Of a stretch of DNA of 64,000 bases, positions 1-8,838 are shown piece after piece (the stretch's first letter is position 1; each line of letters begins with the position of its first letter). The notes below the pieces were generated by a model, which was given only the letters and a program-made list of their open reading frames with translations, ran no database searches and had not been told where the DNA came from. The translations under genes and the position numbers were made by a program. The DNA comes from Clostridium sp. SM-530-WT-3G (GTDB lineage: Bacteria > Bacillota > Clostridia > Clostridiales > Clostridiaceae). The stretch spans positions 1 through 64,000 of the forward strand of contig NZ_JABAGC010000002.1 in NCBI RefSeq assembly GCF_012843905.1, in the 5' to 3' direction.

Positions 1-42
1 AGTTTGAGGTGCAATTCCTCTTATTTACTCGACTGAGAGGTC

Positions 43-65
43 GGTAGACAAAATAATTGTCTACC
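43..65. other. stem-loop near the left edge
   Basis: A 9-bp perfect stem (43-51 with 57-65) closes a 5-nt loop. No clear U-tract follows, so it is not a convincing terminator. The gene to its left lies outside the window, so its role cannot be judged. It may belong to the 3' end of the preceding transcript. Confidence 0.35.
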
Positions 66-165
66 TCCTACTCGATTGTAAATAAATATTCAATTTTTTA
101 TTATTAATACTTATGTGTGTAGAAAAAATGATGGAACTTTGGAGGGAATATTATAAAGAGAAATG

Positions 166-239
166 TTAAATTTAATTAACAGTATTCTAATATTAATTAA
201 CATACGCCTAATAATCTATTAACTTAATGAGCTTATTAT
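166..239 (+). promoter_or_regulatory. Pho-box-like hexamer array and -10 of the pst operon
   Basis: TTAACA-type hexamers recur at about one helical turn: TTAAAT at 166, TTAACA at 176, TCTAAT at 186, TTAACA at 197, CCTAAT at 207 and TTAACT at 219. PhoP/PhoB regulators of Firmicutes bind direct TTAACA-like repeats spaced about 11 bp. A possible -10, TATTAT at 234-239, follows the last repeat at a distance usual for Pho-activated promoters that lack a -35. The array stands directly upstream of pstS, so induction by phosphate starvation is the simplest reading. Binding itself is inference. Confidence 0.6.
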
Positions 240-306
240 AGAATTGTAAGGAAAAATAAGAAAGATAATTAAATAATAAGTAATCTATTAAATGGAGGGA
301 ACTTTA

Positions 307-1233
307 ATGAAAAAAAGAAGTTTAAAACTAATAGTAAGTGCTTTACTAGTAACTATGATTGGAGGAGCAATGGTAGGTTGCGGTAACAGCAATCAGAGTG
401 CTGGAGGAACAGCTAGTGGAAGTTCTGAAGAAAGTGTAAGTGGATCACTAACAGTAAGTGGATCTTCAGCTTTATTACCATTAATGGAACAATCTATTGA
501 AAAATTTAATGAAAAAAATCCAGACATTGAAATAAGTGCACAGGCTGGAGGATCAGGTACAGGTCTTACACAAGTTTCAGATGGAACAGTTGATATAGGA
601 AATTCAGATGTTTTTGCAGAAGAAAAACTTGATGCTGATAAAGCAAAAGAGTTAGTAGATCATAAAGTTGTAGCTCAAGGATTTGCAGTAGCAGTAAGTA
701 AGACACTCGGAATAGATGATTTAACAAAAGATCAGATTAAAGATATATTCTCAGGTAAGGTTACAAATTGGAACCAAATTAAAAAGGCTGATGGAACAAC
801 AGGTCCTGATAAAGAAATATTAATTATTCATAGAACAAGCGGTTCAGGAACAAGAGCTACATTTGAAAAGACAATTTTAGATGGAGATAAGACTTTAGAA
901 AATGATTCAATTGGAGTAACACAGGATTCTAATGGTGCAGTTCTATCAGCTATGAAACAAAATGACGGAGCAATCAGTTATTTAGGTCTTGCATATATGA
1001 ATACAGCAGAAGCTAAAGAAGTATTGACATCAGTTAAGATAAATGGTGTAAGCGATGATGAAGCTAATATCAAAAATGGTTCATATCCATTCTGGTCATA
1101 TGGTCATATGTATACAAAAGGTGAACCAAATGAAGCGGCTAAATTATTTATAGACTTCATATCAAGCGATGAAAATAAAGATAGTTTAAGCAGCTTAGGA
1201 TTTATCTCAGGATCAGATATTAAAGAAAAATAG
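307..1233 (+). CDS. pstS: phosphate ABC transporter substrate-binding lipoprotein PstS
   Basis: This is the extracellular phosphate receptor of the high-affinity Pst transporter, anchored to the outer face of the membrane. The 308-residue product starts with a charged, hydrophobic signal peptide ending in a lipobox (MVGC, lipidated Cys25), followed by a Gly/Ser/Asn-rich linker. Phosphate-binding loops are visible as SGSSALLP, AGGSGTGL and RTSGSGTRATFEK, all typical of PstS. The start at 307 is chosen because GGAGGG at 293-298 is well placed for it and the signal peptide begins there. An in-frame ATG at 292 overlaps that site. It is the first gene of pstS-pstC-pstA-pstB-phoU and lies behind the Pho-box-like array. 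Confidence 0.95.
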   Translation: MKKRSLKLIVSALLVTMIGGAMVGCGNSNQSAGGTASGSSEESVSGSLTVSGSSALLPLMEQSIEKFNEKNPDIEISAQAGGSGTGLTQVSDGTVDIGNSDVFAEEKLDADKAKELVDHKVVAQGFAVAVSKTLGIDDLTKDQIKDIFSGKVTNWNQIKKADGTTGPDKEILIIHRTSGSGTRATFEKTILDGDKTLENDSIGVTQDSNGAVLSAMKQNDGAISYLGLAYMNTAEAKEVLTSVKINGVSDDEANIKNGSYPFWSYGHMYTKGEPNEAAKLFIDFISSDENKDSLSSLGFISGSDIKEK

Positions 1234-1254
1234 AAAGATTAAAGGATGATTAAG

Positions 1255-2148
1255 ATGGAAAAGAGAAGTTTTAAGGAGAGGCTGAAAAATGAATATTTAG
1301 GCCAGGGATTTGCAGGGTTATGTGGAATACTGATAATACTAATAACCTTATCTATAATAATATTTATAGCTTCAAAGGGTATAAAGTTATTTACTCAGGA
1401 TGGTTATAGTATTGGACAATTTCTATTTAAGAATGACTGGAAACCGAATCAAAGTGATGAGCCATCCTTTGGTGCTCTTGCTTTCATCTTAGGTTCAACA
1501 TTGGTATCTGTAGGTGCAGTAATAATAAGTGCACCTATAGCTGTCTCTTTAGCTATTTTTGTAAATGTAATATCAAAAAAAGTCGGTTTGAAAATTATTA
1601 AGCCGGCATTGGAAATTTTAGTTGGAATACCATCAGTAGTATATGGCTGGGTTGGTATTTCAGTATTAGTTCCATTTATAAAAAATAACTTTGGTGGAAT
1701 GGGATTCTCATTACTTGCAGGAATTTTAGTACTTTCACTTATGATTTTACCTACAATTGCAACGCTATCAATTGATGCAATAAAGACAATTCCTCAGGAT
1801 CATATAGAAGCATCTTATGGACTAGGAGCTACAAGATGGCAGACAATCTATAGGGTTATAGTACCAGGAGCAAAGTCGGGAATTCTTACAGGAATAGTAC
1901 TTGGAATAGCAAGAGCTTTTGGTGAAGCATTAGCAGTTCAGATGGTTATAGGTAATACAGTAAGAATACCAGACAGTATTTTCTCTTCAATGGCCACACT
2001 TACGAGTATTATTACTATGGATATGGCAAATACAGTAGGAGGAACAGCATGGAATGATGCATTATGGACTTTAGCTTTAATATTGCTGATTATTTCATTT
2101 ATATTCATAGTTTTAGTTAGAATGATCGAGAGAAGGAGTGACAGATAG
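1255..2148 (+). CDS. pstC: phosphate ABC transporter permease PstC
   Basis: This is one of the two membrane permease subunits of the Pst phosphate importer. The 297-residue product shows about six hydrophobic segments. It carries the cytoplasmic EAA coupling loop (EASYGLGATRWQTIYRV, then G followed by ARAFGEALAV), which docks on the ATPase PstB. The start at 1255 is preferred because AAAGGA at 1241-1246 lies 8 nt before it. The in-frame ATG at 1246 overlaps that site. The stop codon shares one base with the GTG start of pstA, so the two are translationally coupled. Confidence 0.94.
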   Translation: MEKRSFKERLKNEYLGQGFAGLCGILIILITLSIIIFIASKGIKLFTQDGYSIGQFLFKNDWKPNQSDEPSFGALAFILGSTLVSVGAVIISAPIAVSLAIFVNVISKKVGLKIIKPALEILVGIPSVVYGWVGISVLVPFIKNNFGGMGFSLLAGILVLSLMILPTIATLSIDAIKTIPQDHIEASYGLGATRWQTIYRVIVPGAKSGILTGIVLGIARAFGEALAVQMVIGNTVRIPDSIFSSMATLTSIITMDMANTVGGTAWNDALWTLALILLIISFIFIVLVRMIERRSDR

Positions 2149-3029
2149 TGAATGCAAAAAGAGCGGATAAGATTGCAACGGCTGTTTTCTATATAATAAG
2201 CGTTTTTATTGTTGTACTACTTGGAGCATTTATTGCTTATATATTATACAAAGGTGGCGCAATGCTAAAACCTTCATTTTTATTTGGAAAGCCTAAATTA
2301 ACAGGTGCAGGTGGAGGAATAGGGCCACAGTTATTTAATTCATTCTATATGCTTGTAATATCATTGATTATTACAGTACCTATTGGAATTGGCGCAGGTA
2401 TATATTTAGCAGAATATGCAAAGCAAGGGCCTATTCTTAATTTTATAAGAATGTGTCTTGAAACAATGTCATCTCTTCCATCAATAGTAATAGGTATGTT
2501 TGGGTTGCTGGTTTTTGTAAACATGGCAGGATGGGGATATTCAGTGCTAGCTGGAGCACTATCTGTAAGTATCTTGAATATACCATCAATGACAAGAATA
2601 TCAGAAAACGCCATTGTAGCCGCAAGTAAGAAAGTAAAGGAAGCTTCACTTGGACTTGGAGCTACAAAGTGGCAGACATTAATGAGACTTACAGTACCAA
2701 GTGCTATGGCAGAAATAATAACCGGAATAATACTTGCAGCAGGAAGAATATTTGGAGAAGCAGCAGCATTCCTTTATACAGCAGGATTGAGTTCAAAAAC
2801 TTTGAACTTCAACAGCATAAGCTTGACAGGAAATTCAGCTTTTTCATTATTCAGACCAGCAGAAACATTAGCGGTCCATATATGGAAATTAAATTCAGAA
2901 GGCATAGTGGTGGATGCAGTTCAGATTGCTAATGGAACAGCAGCAGTACTCATAATAGCAGTACTTTTATTCAATGTAATTGCAAAATTAATTGGGAATA
3001 GATTGATTAAAGCTTACAGTGGCAAATAG
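2148..3029 (+). CDS. pstA: phosphate ABC transporter permease PstA
   Basis: This is the second permease subunit of the Pst importer and pairs with PstC. The 293-residue product has a hydrophobic N-terminal helix, further membrane segments and the EAA-type loop EASLGLGATKWQTLMRLTVP. It ends with another hydrophobic helix and a basic tail. It starts with GTG overlapping the last base of the pstC stop. AGAAGGAG a few bases upstream, inside pstC, serves as ribosome binding site. The next gene, pstB, follows after 9 nt. Confidence 0.94.
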   Translation: MNAKRADKIATAVFYIISVFIVVLLGAFIAYILYKGGAMLKPSFLFGKPKLTGAGGGIGPQLFNSFYMLVISLIITVPIGIGAGIYLAEYAKQGPILNFIRMCLETMSSLPSIVIGMFGLLVFVNMAGWGYSVLAGALSVSILNIPSMTRISENAIVAASKKVKEASLGLGATKWQTLMRLTVPSAMAEIITGIILAAGRIFGEAAAFLYTAGLSSKTLNFNSISLTGNSAFSLFRPAETLAVHIWKLNSEGIVVDAVQIANGTAAVLIIAVLLFNVIAKLIGNRLIKAYSGK

Positions 3030-3038
3030 GAGGAATTT

Positions 3039-3791
3039 ATGAATAACATAATAGAAACTAAAAATTTAAATTTATATTATGGAGAAAAACAGGCACTAAA
3101 AGATATAAATATGAGTATAAATAAAAATGAAGTTACTGCGCTTATAGGTCCTTCAGGCTGTGGTAAGTCAACTTTTTTAAGAACTATTAATAGAATGAAT
3201 GATTTGATTGATATTGTAAAGATTGATGGTGAAGTTCTCTTTGAAGGAAAAGATATATATAAAGATTACGATGAAATTCATTTGAGAAAGAGAATAGGTA
3301 TGGTGTTCCAAAGACCTAATCCATTTCCTATGTCAATTTATAATAATATTGCTTATGGGCCAAAGATTCATGGAATAAAAAATAAAGATCAGCTTGATGA
3401 AATAGTTGAAAAAAGTTTAAAAGGAGCTGCTTTATGGGATGAAACAAAAGACAGACTTAAGGATAGCGCGCTTGGAATGTCTGGAGGACAGCAGCAGAGA
3501 TTATGCATAGCAAGAACTCTTGCAGTTTCTCCTGAAATAATTTTAATGGATGAACCTACATCAGCATTAGATCCTATTTCCACTGCAAAAATGGAAGAAC
3601 TTATGGATGAACTTAAAAAGAAATATACAGTAATAATTGTAACTCATAATATGCAGCAGGCAGGAAGAATTGCAGATAAGACAGCATTTTTCTTAAATGG
3701 AGAGGTTATTGAATTTGGAAAGACAGATGATATTTTTTACAAGCCTAAGGATAAAAGAACGGAAGACTATATAACGGGAAGATTTGGATAA
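3039..3791 (+). CDS. pstB: phosphate ABC transporter ATP-binding protein PstB
   Basis: This is the cytoplasmic ATPase that powers phosphate import through PstC-PstA. The 250-residue product has the full ABC signature set: Walker [10 protein letters not shown] at residues 37-45, a Q-loop ([13 protein letters not shown]), the signature MSGGQQQR and Walker [14 protein letters not shown], then the switch His in VTHNMQQA. The PNPFPMS stretch after the Q-loop is characteristic of PstB rather than other ABC ATPases. AGGAGG just upstream provides a strong ribosome binding site. Confidence 0.96.
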   Translation: MNNIIETKNLNLYYGEKQALKDINMSINKNEVTALIGPSGCGKSTFLRTINRMNDLIDIVKIDGEVLFEGKDIYKDYDEIHLRKRIGMVFQRPNPFPMSIYNNIAYGPKIHGIKNKDQLDEIVEKSLKGAALWDETKDRLKDSALGMSGGQQQRLCIARTLAVSPEIILMDEPTSALDPISTAKMEELMDELKKKYTVIIVTHNMQQAGRIADKTAFFLNGEVIEFGKTDDIFYKPKDKRTEDYITGRFG

Positions 3792-3825
3792 AAGAGAAAT
3801 TAAATTAAAAGTGAGGGGATTAATA

Positions 3826-4488
3826 ATGGTAAGGCAATTACAGGAGGCCAGAGTTAAAAATATTACTAAAAGATTAATAGATATGACTAGTTTTGTTGAA
3901 AAGCAGATTTATGAAAGCATGATTGCATTAAAGAATTATGATATACAAAAAGCTGAAGAAGTCATAAAGAATGATGATATTGTTGATAATATGCAGAAAG
4001 AAATTGAAGAAGACTGTATTAAGTTTATAGCAACAGAACAACCTCTTGCTGAAGACTTAAGGCGAGTATTTACAGCATCAAAAATAGTTACTGATTTAGA
4101 ACGAATTGCAGATCATGCAGTTGATATATGCAAGATAACCAAAAGGATAAATAGAAGTCTAAAAGTTTTTAATGGAGATATTGAGAAGCTATTTGAGATG
4201 GAAATGAAAGTACGTAGCATGATAACACAATCTATAGAAGTGTATTTGCAAAATGATGTTGATGCGGCATACAAAATTTGTAAAGAAGATGATAAGGTAG
4301 ATGTTTTGTATAAATCATTATTTGAAAAGATGATAAAAAGAATTCATGAAAAAGAAGATTTAATTAATGATGGAACACAGCTACTATTTGTAATTAAATA
4401 TTTAGAAAGAATAGCTGATCATGTTACAAATATTTGTGAATGGACTATTTTTTCTAAAAAAGGCATTTATGTTGATTTAAATGAATAA
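3826..4488 (+). CDS. phoU: phosphate signalling protein PhoU
   Basis: PhoU links the Pst transporter to the PhoR kinase and represses the Pho response when phosphate is plentiful. The 220-residue product has the two repeated three-helix PhoU domains. Each ends in a similar metal-binding motif: DLERIADHAVDI in the first half and YLERIADHVTNI in the second. The frame stays open upstream to 3784, overlapping pstB. The start at 3826 has GAGGGG 8 nt upstream and gives the usual family N-terminus. A strong terminator follows. The PhoP-PhoR pair is not in this window. Confidence 0.94.
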   Translation: MVRQLQEARVKNITKRLIDMTSFVEKQIYESMIALKNYDIQKAEEVIKNDDIVDNMQKEIEEDCIKFIATEQPLAEDLRRVFTASKIVTDLERIADHAVDICKITKRINRSLKVFNGDIEKLFEMEMKVRSMITQSIEVYLQNDVDAAYKICKEDDKVDVLYKSLFEKMIKRIHEKEDLINDGTQLLFVIKYLERIADHVTNICEWTIFSKKGIYVDLNE

Positions 4489-4498
4489 GTGAGAATTT

Positions 4499-4534
4499 AA
4501 TCCTTTAAATAATATAATTTTAAAGGATTTTTTT
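4499..4534 (+). terminator. terminator of the pst-phoU operon
   Basis: An 11-bp perfect stem (4499-4509 with 4519-4529) is followed by a T-run to 4534. It closes the phosphate operon. Confidence 0.9.
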
Positions 4535-4546
4535 AGTGTGCTTAGC

Positions 4547-4672
4547 ATGGTCAACAAATTGAAGGTAAAAGTTTGTTGTGAGTTTTGTAGTGGGAACCAC
4601 TATCCAAGGATAGAAATTAAATACAGAAACCTTAAAAAATTGGGATTAACATATTACCAGGTAGTAAAATAA
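4547..4672 (+). CDS. possible 41-residue cysteine-containing small protein or gene remnant
   Basis: An open frame of 41 codons lies alone between the phoU terminator and the next promoter. The product is basic and contains CCEFC near residue 11, which resembles half of a zinc ribbon, and ends in a helical basic stretch. No good ribosome binding site precedes the ATG, and a GTG three codons upstream is no better supported. It could be a small protein, the tail of a decayed gene, or chance. I do not recognise a family. Confidence 0.25.
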   Translation: MVNKLKVKVCCEFCSGNHYPRIEIKYRNLKKLGLTYYQVVK

Positions 4673-4767
4673 TTATTTTCCTCATGCTCGATTTTTCTAA
4701 TAAATAGGATATATAATTCTTGTATGAGAAATAATAAAAGGGGTAGAATTATGATAAAAAGGATTTA

Positions 4768-4796
4768 TTGACTTAAACAAAGTAATAATGTAATAT
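4768..4796 (+). promoter_or_regulatory. sigma-A-type promoter for the DUF512-der-gpsA genes
   Basis: TTGACT at 4768-4773 and TAATAT at 4791-4796 are separated by 17 bp. The predicted start lies about 35 nt before the DUF512 gene. Confidence 0.65.
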
Positions 4797-4837
4797 AACA
4801 AAGATAGATATTATGTTATAATAAGGAGAGTAATTTA

Positions 4838-6178
4838 ATGAAAAGCATTATAACAAGTATAGCTCCTGGAAGTATAGCAGAAGAAGTGGGGATAGAAAAA
4901 AATGATGCGCTTCTTTCAATAAATGGAAAAGTAGTTAATGATATTATTGATTATAAGTTCTTAAGCGATGATGAAGAACTTGTATTAGAAATAGAAAAAG
5001 CTGATAGTGGAGAAATATGGGAGATAGAAATAGAAAAAGATTATGAAGAAGAACTTGGAATTGAGTTCGGTGGTGGATTAATAGATAAAGCAAAAAGCTG
5101 CAGTAACAAATGTATTTTCTGTTTTATAGATCAGCTTCCAAGTGGGATGCGTGATAGTCTTTATTTTAAGGATGATGATTCAAGATTATCTTTTCTTCAA
5201 GGAAACTTTGTAACACTTACAAATATGAAGGAAGAAGATATAGATAGAATTATAGATTATCATATAAGTCCTATAAATGTTTCTGTACACACAACAAATC
5301 CAGAATTAAGAGTAAAAATGCTTAATAATAGGTTTGCAGGAAATATATTTGAGAGAATGAAGAGACTTGCAGATGCAGGAATACAACTTAATGCTCAAAT
5401 AGTTTCAGTACCTAATATAAATAATGGGGATGAGCTTATAAGAACAATAAATGATTTGTATACTTTATATCCTCAAGTAGATAGTATTGCAATAGTTCCA
5501 ATTGGAGTAACTAGATATAGAGAAAATTTAACTCATGTGACTACATATACTAAAGAAGAGTCGCGTAAAGAAATAGAGAGAGTTGAAAAGCTTCAGAAGA
5601 AATTTATTGAAGAGGTTGGAACACCATTTGCAAGATTATCTGATGAATTCTACCTTGTAGCTGATAAGGAGATTCCAGATGCAGATTTTTATGAAGGTTA
5701 TCATCAAATAGAAGATGGAGTAGGTATGGTAAGATGCTTTAGAGATGCTATAGATGAAACAATAGTTGACCTTGATAAAGATATGAAAGGTAGTTTTTCA
5801 CTGGTTACTGGAACATTAGCATATCCAGAACTTTTAGAAGCTAGTAAGAAAATTAAAAAGGCAAATAGTAATATTCAGTTAGATGTCTATGAAATAGTAA
5901 ATGATTATTTTGGACATACGATTACAGTTGCAGGTCTTTTAACAGGAACTGACATAATAAAACAGTTAAAAGGAAAAATTAATACTAAGTATTTAATCAT
6001 GGCTAATAATATGTTTAGAAAGGGTTATGAACTTGCAGACTCTTCAGAACAGATAATGTTAGATGATATAAAGATTAAAGATATAGAAGAAGCTTTAGAT
6101 GTGAAAGTCATAGTTGTAGATTACACAGGAGAAGACTTTATTCAAAAAATTAATGAATGTAAAGAGGAGGAAATTTAA
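4838..6178 (+). CDS. DUF512 radical SAM protein with N-terminal PDZ domain
   Basis: This is a predicted radical SAM enzyme whose substrate is not established. The 446-residue protein begins with a PDZ-like segment (residues about 1-60, with [11 protein letters not shown]). A cysteine triad, C88-x3-C92-x2-C95, fits binding of a [4Fe-4S] cluster and S-adenosylmethionine. The remainder matches the DUF512 family. The gene overlaps der by one base (stop TAATG), and DUF512 genes sit next to der in many clostridia, hinting at a role tied to ribosomes or translation. That link is inference. AAGGAG upstream is a good ribosome binding site. Confidence 0.85.
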   Translation: MKSIITSIAPGSIAEEVGIEKNDALLSINGKVVNDIIDYKFLSDDEELVLEIEKADSGEIWEIEIEKDYEEELGIEFGGGLIDKAKSCSNKCIFCFIDQLPSGMRDSLYFKDDDSRLSFLQGNFVTLTNMKEEDIDRIIDYHISPINVSVHTTNPELRVKMLNNRFAGNIFERMKRLADAGIQLNAQIVSVPNINNGDELIRTINDLYTLYPQVDSIAIVPIGVTRYRENLTHVTTYTKEESRKEIERVEKLQKKFIEEVGTPFARLSDEFYLVADKEIPDADFYEGYHQIEDGVGMVRCFRDAIDETIVDLDKDMKGSFSLVTGTLAYPELLEASKKIKKANSNIQLDVYEIVNDYFGHTITVAGLLTGTDIIKQLKGKINTKYLIMANNMFRKGYELADSSEQIMLDDIKIKDIEEALDVKVIVVDYTGEDFIQKINECKEEEI

Positions 6179-7494
6179 TGGCTAAACCAATAGTTGCTAT
6201 GGTTGGAAGACCTAACGTTGGTAAATCAACGTTATTTAATAGATTAGCAGGAAAAAGAATTTCAATAGTACAAGACACACCAGGAGTTACAAGAGATAGA
6301 GTATATGCAGAAGCAGAATGGCTTAAGTATAACTTTACTATGATTGATACTGGTGGTATAGAACCAGAAAGAAACGATATTATAATGCAACAGATGAGAA
6401 GACAGGCAAATATAGCTATAGAAACTGCTGATGTTATTATATTTATTGTTGATGGAAAAGAAGGACTTACAGCAGCTGACCATGAAGTTGCAACAATGCT
6501 TAGAAAAAGTAAAAAACCAGTAGTTTTAGTAGTTAATAAAGTTGACTCAATAAAGGAAGAAGATAATGCATGGGAATTCTATAATTTAGGTATAGGTGAT
6601 CCTGTTTCAATTTCTGCTTCTCAAGGTTTAGGTCTTGGAGATATGCTTGATAGAGTAGTAGAAAATTTTGATGAATCAATTTATGAACAAGATGAAGATG
6701 AATATGTAAGAATAGCTATGATTGGTAAACCAAATGTTGGTAAGTCTTCGTTAATAAATAAATTACTTGGTGAAGAAAGAGTAATAGTTTCAGATGTTGC
6801 TGGAACTACAAGAGATGCAATTGATAGTACTCTTGAAACTAAGGAAGGAAAGTTCATATTAATAGATACTGCTGGGCTTAGAAGAAAGAGCAAAGTTAAA
6901 GAAGAAATAGAACGTTATTCTGTAGTAAGAACTTATGCTGCAATTGAAAGAGCTGATGTATGTATATTAATGATAGATGCTCAAGAAGGAGTTACAGAAC
7001 AAGATGAAAAGATAATAGGATATGCTCATGAAATGAGAAAAGCTATTATGGTTGTTGTAAACAAATGGGATCTTGTTGAAAAAGATGATAAAACATTAGA
7101 TAAATTTAAGAAAGAATTACAAAGTAAACTTAAATTTATAAGTTATGCAGAATACTTATTCATATCAGCAAAAACTGGTCAAAGAACTCACAAGGTTTTA
7201 GAAATGGCTAAAAAATGTTATGATAATTATAACAAGAGAGTATCTACTGGTATTTTAAATGATGTTATAAGCAAAGCAGTTCTTATGAAAGAACCACCAG
7301 TTGTTGGTCTTAAGAGAATGAAAATCTACTATGCAACTCAAGTTGCAACTAGACCACCAAAATTTGTCTTCTTTGTTAATGATGCAGAAGCAAGACACTT
7401 CTCTTATGAAAGATACTTAGAAAATCAATTAAGAGATAGCTTTGATTTTAAGGGAACAGGTATTCAAATAGAATATAGACAAAGAAAGGAATAA
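6178..7494 (+). CDS. der: ribosome assembly GTPase Der (EngA)
   Basis: Der is an essential GTPase that helps assemble the 50S subunit. The 438-residue product has two consecutive GTPase domains. The first P-loop is GRPNVGKST at residues 10-18 and the second GKPNVGKSS at 183-191. Each is followed by its own DTxG switch (DTGG, DTAG) and NKxD motif (NKVD, NKWD). A C-terminal KH-like domain contains [10 protein letters not shown]. Tandem G domains plus the KH-like end are unique to Der. The start overlaps the DUF512 stop, and gpsA follows after 2 nt, so the three are probably one operon. Confidence 0.97.
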   Translation: MAKPIVAMVGRPNVGKSTLFNRLAGKRISIVQDTPGVTRDRVYAEAEWLKYNFTMIDTGGIEPERNDIIMQQMRRQANIAIETADVIIFIVDGKEGLTAADHEVATMLRKSKKPVVLVVNKVDSIKEEDNAWEFYNLGIGDPVSISASQGLGLGDMLDRVVENFDESIYEQDEDEYVRIAMIGKPNVGKSSLINKLLGEERVIVSDVAGTTRDAIDSTLETKEGKFILIDTAGLRRKSKVKEEIERYSVVRTYAAIERADVCILMIDAQEGVTEQDEKIIGYAHEMRKAIMVVVNKWDLVEKDDKTLDKFKKELQSKLKFISYAEYLFISAKTGQRTHKVLEMAKKCYDNYNKRVSTGILNDVISKAVLMKEPPVVGLKRMKIYYATQVATRPPKFVFFVNDAEARHFSYERYLENQLRDSFDFKGTGIQIEYRQRKE

Positions 7495-7496
7495 TT

Positions 7497-8489
7497 ATGA
7501 GTAAAGTTACTTTTCTAGGTGGTGGAAGCTTTGGTACTGCACTGGCAGTAGTTTTAGCCGAAAAAGATAATATTGTTAACATATACAACAGAGATAAAAA
7601 AGTTGTGGATGAAATTAATATTAAGAGAACAAATGAAAAGTATATGAAAGATTTAATAATTCCTGAAAATGTTACAGCTTTTGTAGATATATCAGAAGCT
7701 ATAGAAGGTGCAGATTATATTGTTTTATCTGTACCTTCACATGTAATAAGAAGCATGTGTAGATCTATAAAAGATATTTTGCCTAAAAACATTCCTATTA
7801 TTTCTATAGCTAAGGGAATAGAAGAAGATAGTGATAAAAGGTTATCATCTGTGATTAGAGAAGAATTACAAAATCCTATTGTTGTTTTATCTGGACCAAG
7901 CCATGCAGAAGAAATAGCAATGAAACTTCCAACAACTTTAGTGAGTACATCAGAAGATATGAAGTATGCATTTGAAGTTCAGGATTTATTTATGACTCCT
8001 AATTTAAGGATTTATACTAATGATGATATTATTGGTGTAGAGATAGGAGGGGCAGTTAAAAATGTAATAGCTTTAGCTGCTGGAGTTTTAGAGGGTCTTG
8101 GATATGGAGATAATACTAAAGCTGCTTTAATGACAAGGGGAATGAAAGAAATAAGCCGAATTGGAATTGTTTTGGGTGGTAAATTAGAAACTTTCTATGG
8201 GCTTACAGGTATGGGAGATTTAATAGTTACATGTACTTCAAAACATTCAAGAAATAGACGTGCTGGATTTCTTATTGGCAGTGGTGAATCTTTAAATGAA
8301 GCTTTAAGTGAAGTGGGCATGGTTGTTGAAGGTGTAAAAGCCTGCAAAGCATTTTATCAGCTTAAAGAAAGAATAGGTGTATCAATGCCTATTACAGATG
8401 GATTGTATAAAGTTTTATTTGAAAATAAGCAGCCTAAAGAAATAGTTGATAATCTTATGATTAGAAGTAAGAAAAGCGAATTATTTTAA
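7497..8489 (+). CDS. gpsA: NAD(P)-dependent glycerol-3-phosphate dehydrogenase
   Basis: This enzyme reduces dihydroxyacetone phosphate to sn-glycerol-3-phosphate, the backbone of membrane phospholipids. The 330-residue product opens with a Rossmann nucleotide-binding loop ([10 protein letters not shown], residues 8-17). It has the family stretches LSGPSHAEE and [13 protein letters not shown], the latter carrying the catalytic Lys, and [14 protein letters not shown] in the C-terminal helical domain. The length is standard. It lies immediately after der and is closed by a strong terminator. Confidence 0.96.
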   Translation: MSKVTFLGGGSFGTALAVVLAEKDNIVNIYNRDKKVVDEINIKRTNEKYMKDLIIPENVTAFVDISEAIEGADYIVLSVPSHVIRSMCRSIKDILPKNIPIISIAKGIEEDSDKRLSSVIREELQNPIVVLSGPSHAEEIAMKLPTTLVSTSEDMKYAFEVQDLFMTPNLRIYTNDDIIGVEIGGAVKNVIALAAGVLEGLGYGDNTKAALMTRGMKEISRIGIVLGGKLETFYGLTGMGDLIVTCTSKHSRNRRAGFLIGSGESLNEALSEVGMVVEGVKACKAFYQLKERIGVSMPITDGLYKVLFENKQPKEIVDNLMIRSKKSELF

Positions 8490-8498
8490 TAATGTTAA

Positions 8499-8545
8499 AA
8501 ATATCTTTCGAATGATTAATATAGTCATTCGAAAGATATTTTTAT
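8499..8545 (+). terminator. terminator after gpsA
   Basis: A 17-bp perfect stem (8499-8515 with 8525-8541) and a T-rich tail follow the gpsA stop codon. This is one of the strongest terminators in the window. Confidence 0.92.
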
Positions 8546-8747
8546 TTTATATAAAGTGCAGAAAATATTGAGATTGGTTCTTGTACAATTCTTAAAATTT
8601 TAATACTTATATTCATATATATGGAATATATATAAGTGTAATAGATAAATTATATTAATATATAAGGAAGGTGAATGGAACCTTATACATAAATGTGTTG
8701 AATTTTTACCTTGATTGTTGTGAATACTTAGTTTTTAAGCTCGTAGT

Positions 8748-8767
8748 GTCAGCATAGCTGACTTTTT
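8748..8767 (+). other. small hairpin with T-run in the spoIVA upstream region
   Basis: GTCAGC (8748-8753) pairs with GCTGAC (8757-8762) around a 3-nt loop and is followed by five T residues. It lies about 10 nt before the proposed sporulation promoter of spoIVA. It may end a short upstream transcript. The rest of 8546-8838 is AT-rich with no convincing gene. Confidence 0.4.
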
Positions 8768-8776
8768 CATCTGTGT

Positions 8777-8805
8777 GTATATTTTGAAATGGGTATGAAT
8801 ATATA
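8777..8805 (+). promoter_or_regulatory. possible sigma-E-type promoter of spoIVA
   Basis: GTATATT at 8777-8783 and AATATATA at 8798-8805 are 14 bp apart. This roughly fits the mother-cell sigma-E pattern (ATA-type -35, CATACAnT-type -10). spoIVA is a sigma-E gene in Bacillus. The -10 match is only partial in AT-rich sequence, so this is tentative. Confidence 0.35.
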
Positions 8806-8838
8806 TATATTGGTAAAAAGAATGTGGGAGGGAATAAT

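Noticed and set aside
1-30. A hairpin GAGG-7 nt-CCTC at the left edge that resembles the T-arm of a tRNA
   Set aside because: Loop position 55 is not T, no CCA end follows at the right distance, and the remaining tRNA would lie outside the window.
2345-2614. Minus-strand open frame of 89 codons inside pstA
   Set aside because: It is the shadow of a strongly supported coding sequence, without a ribosome binding site or protein features.
8661-8750. A 28-codon frame starting with GTG upstream of spoIVA
   Set aside because: The GTG touches the ribosome-binding-like AAGGAAGG, the product has no recognisable features, and its end lies in the hairpin at 8748.
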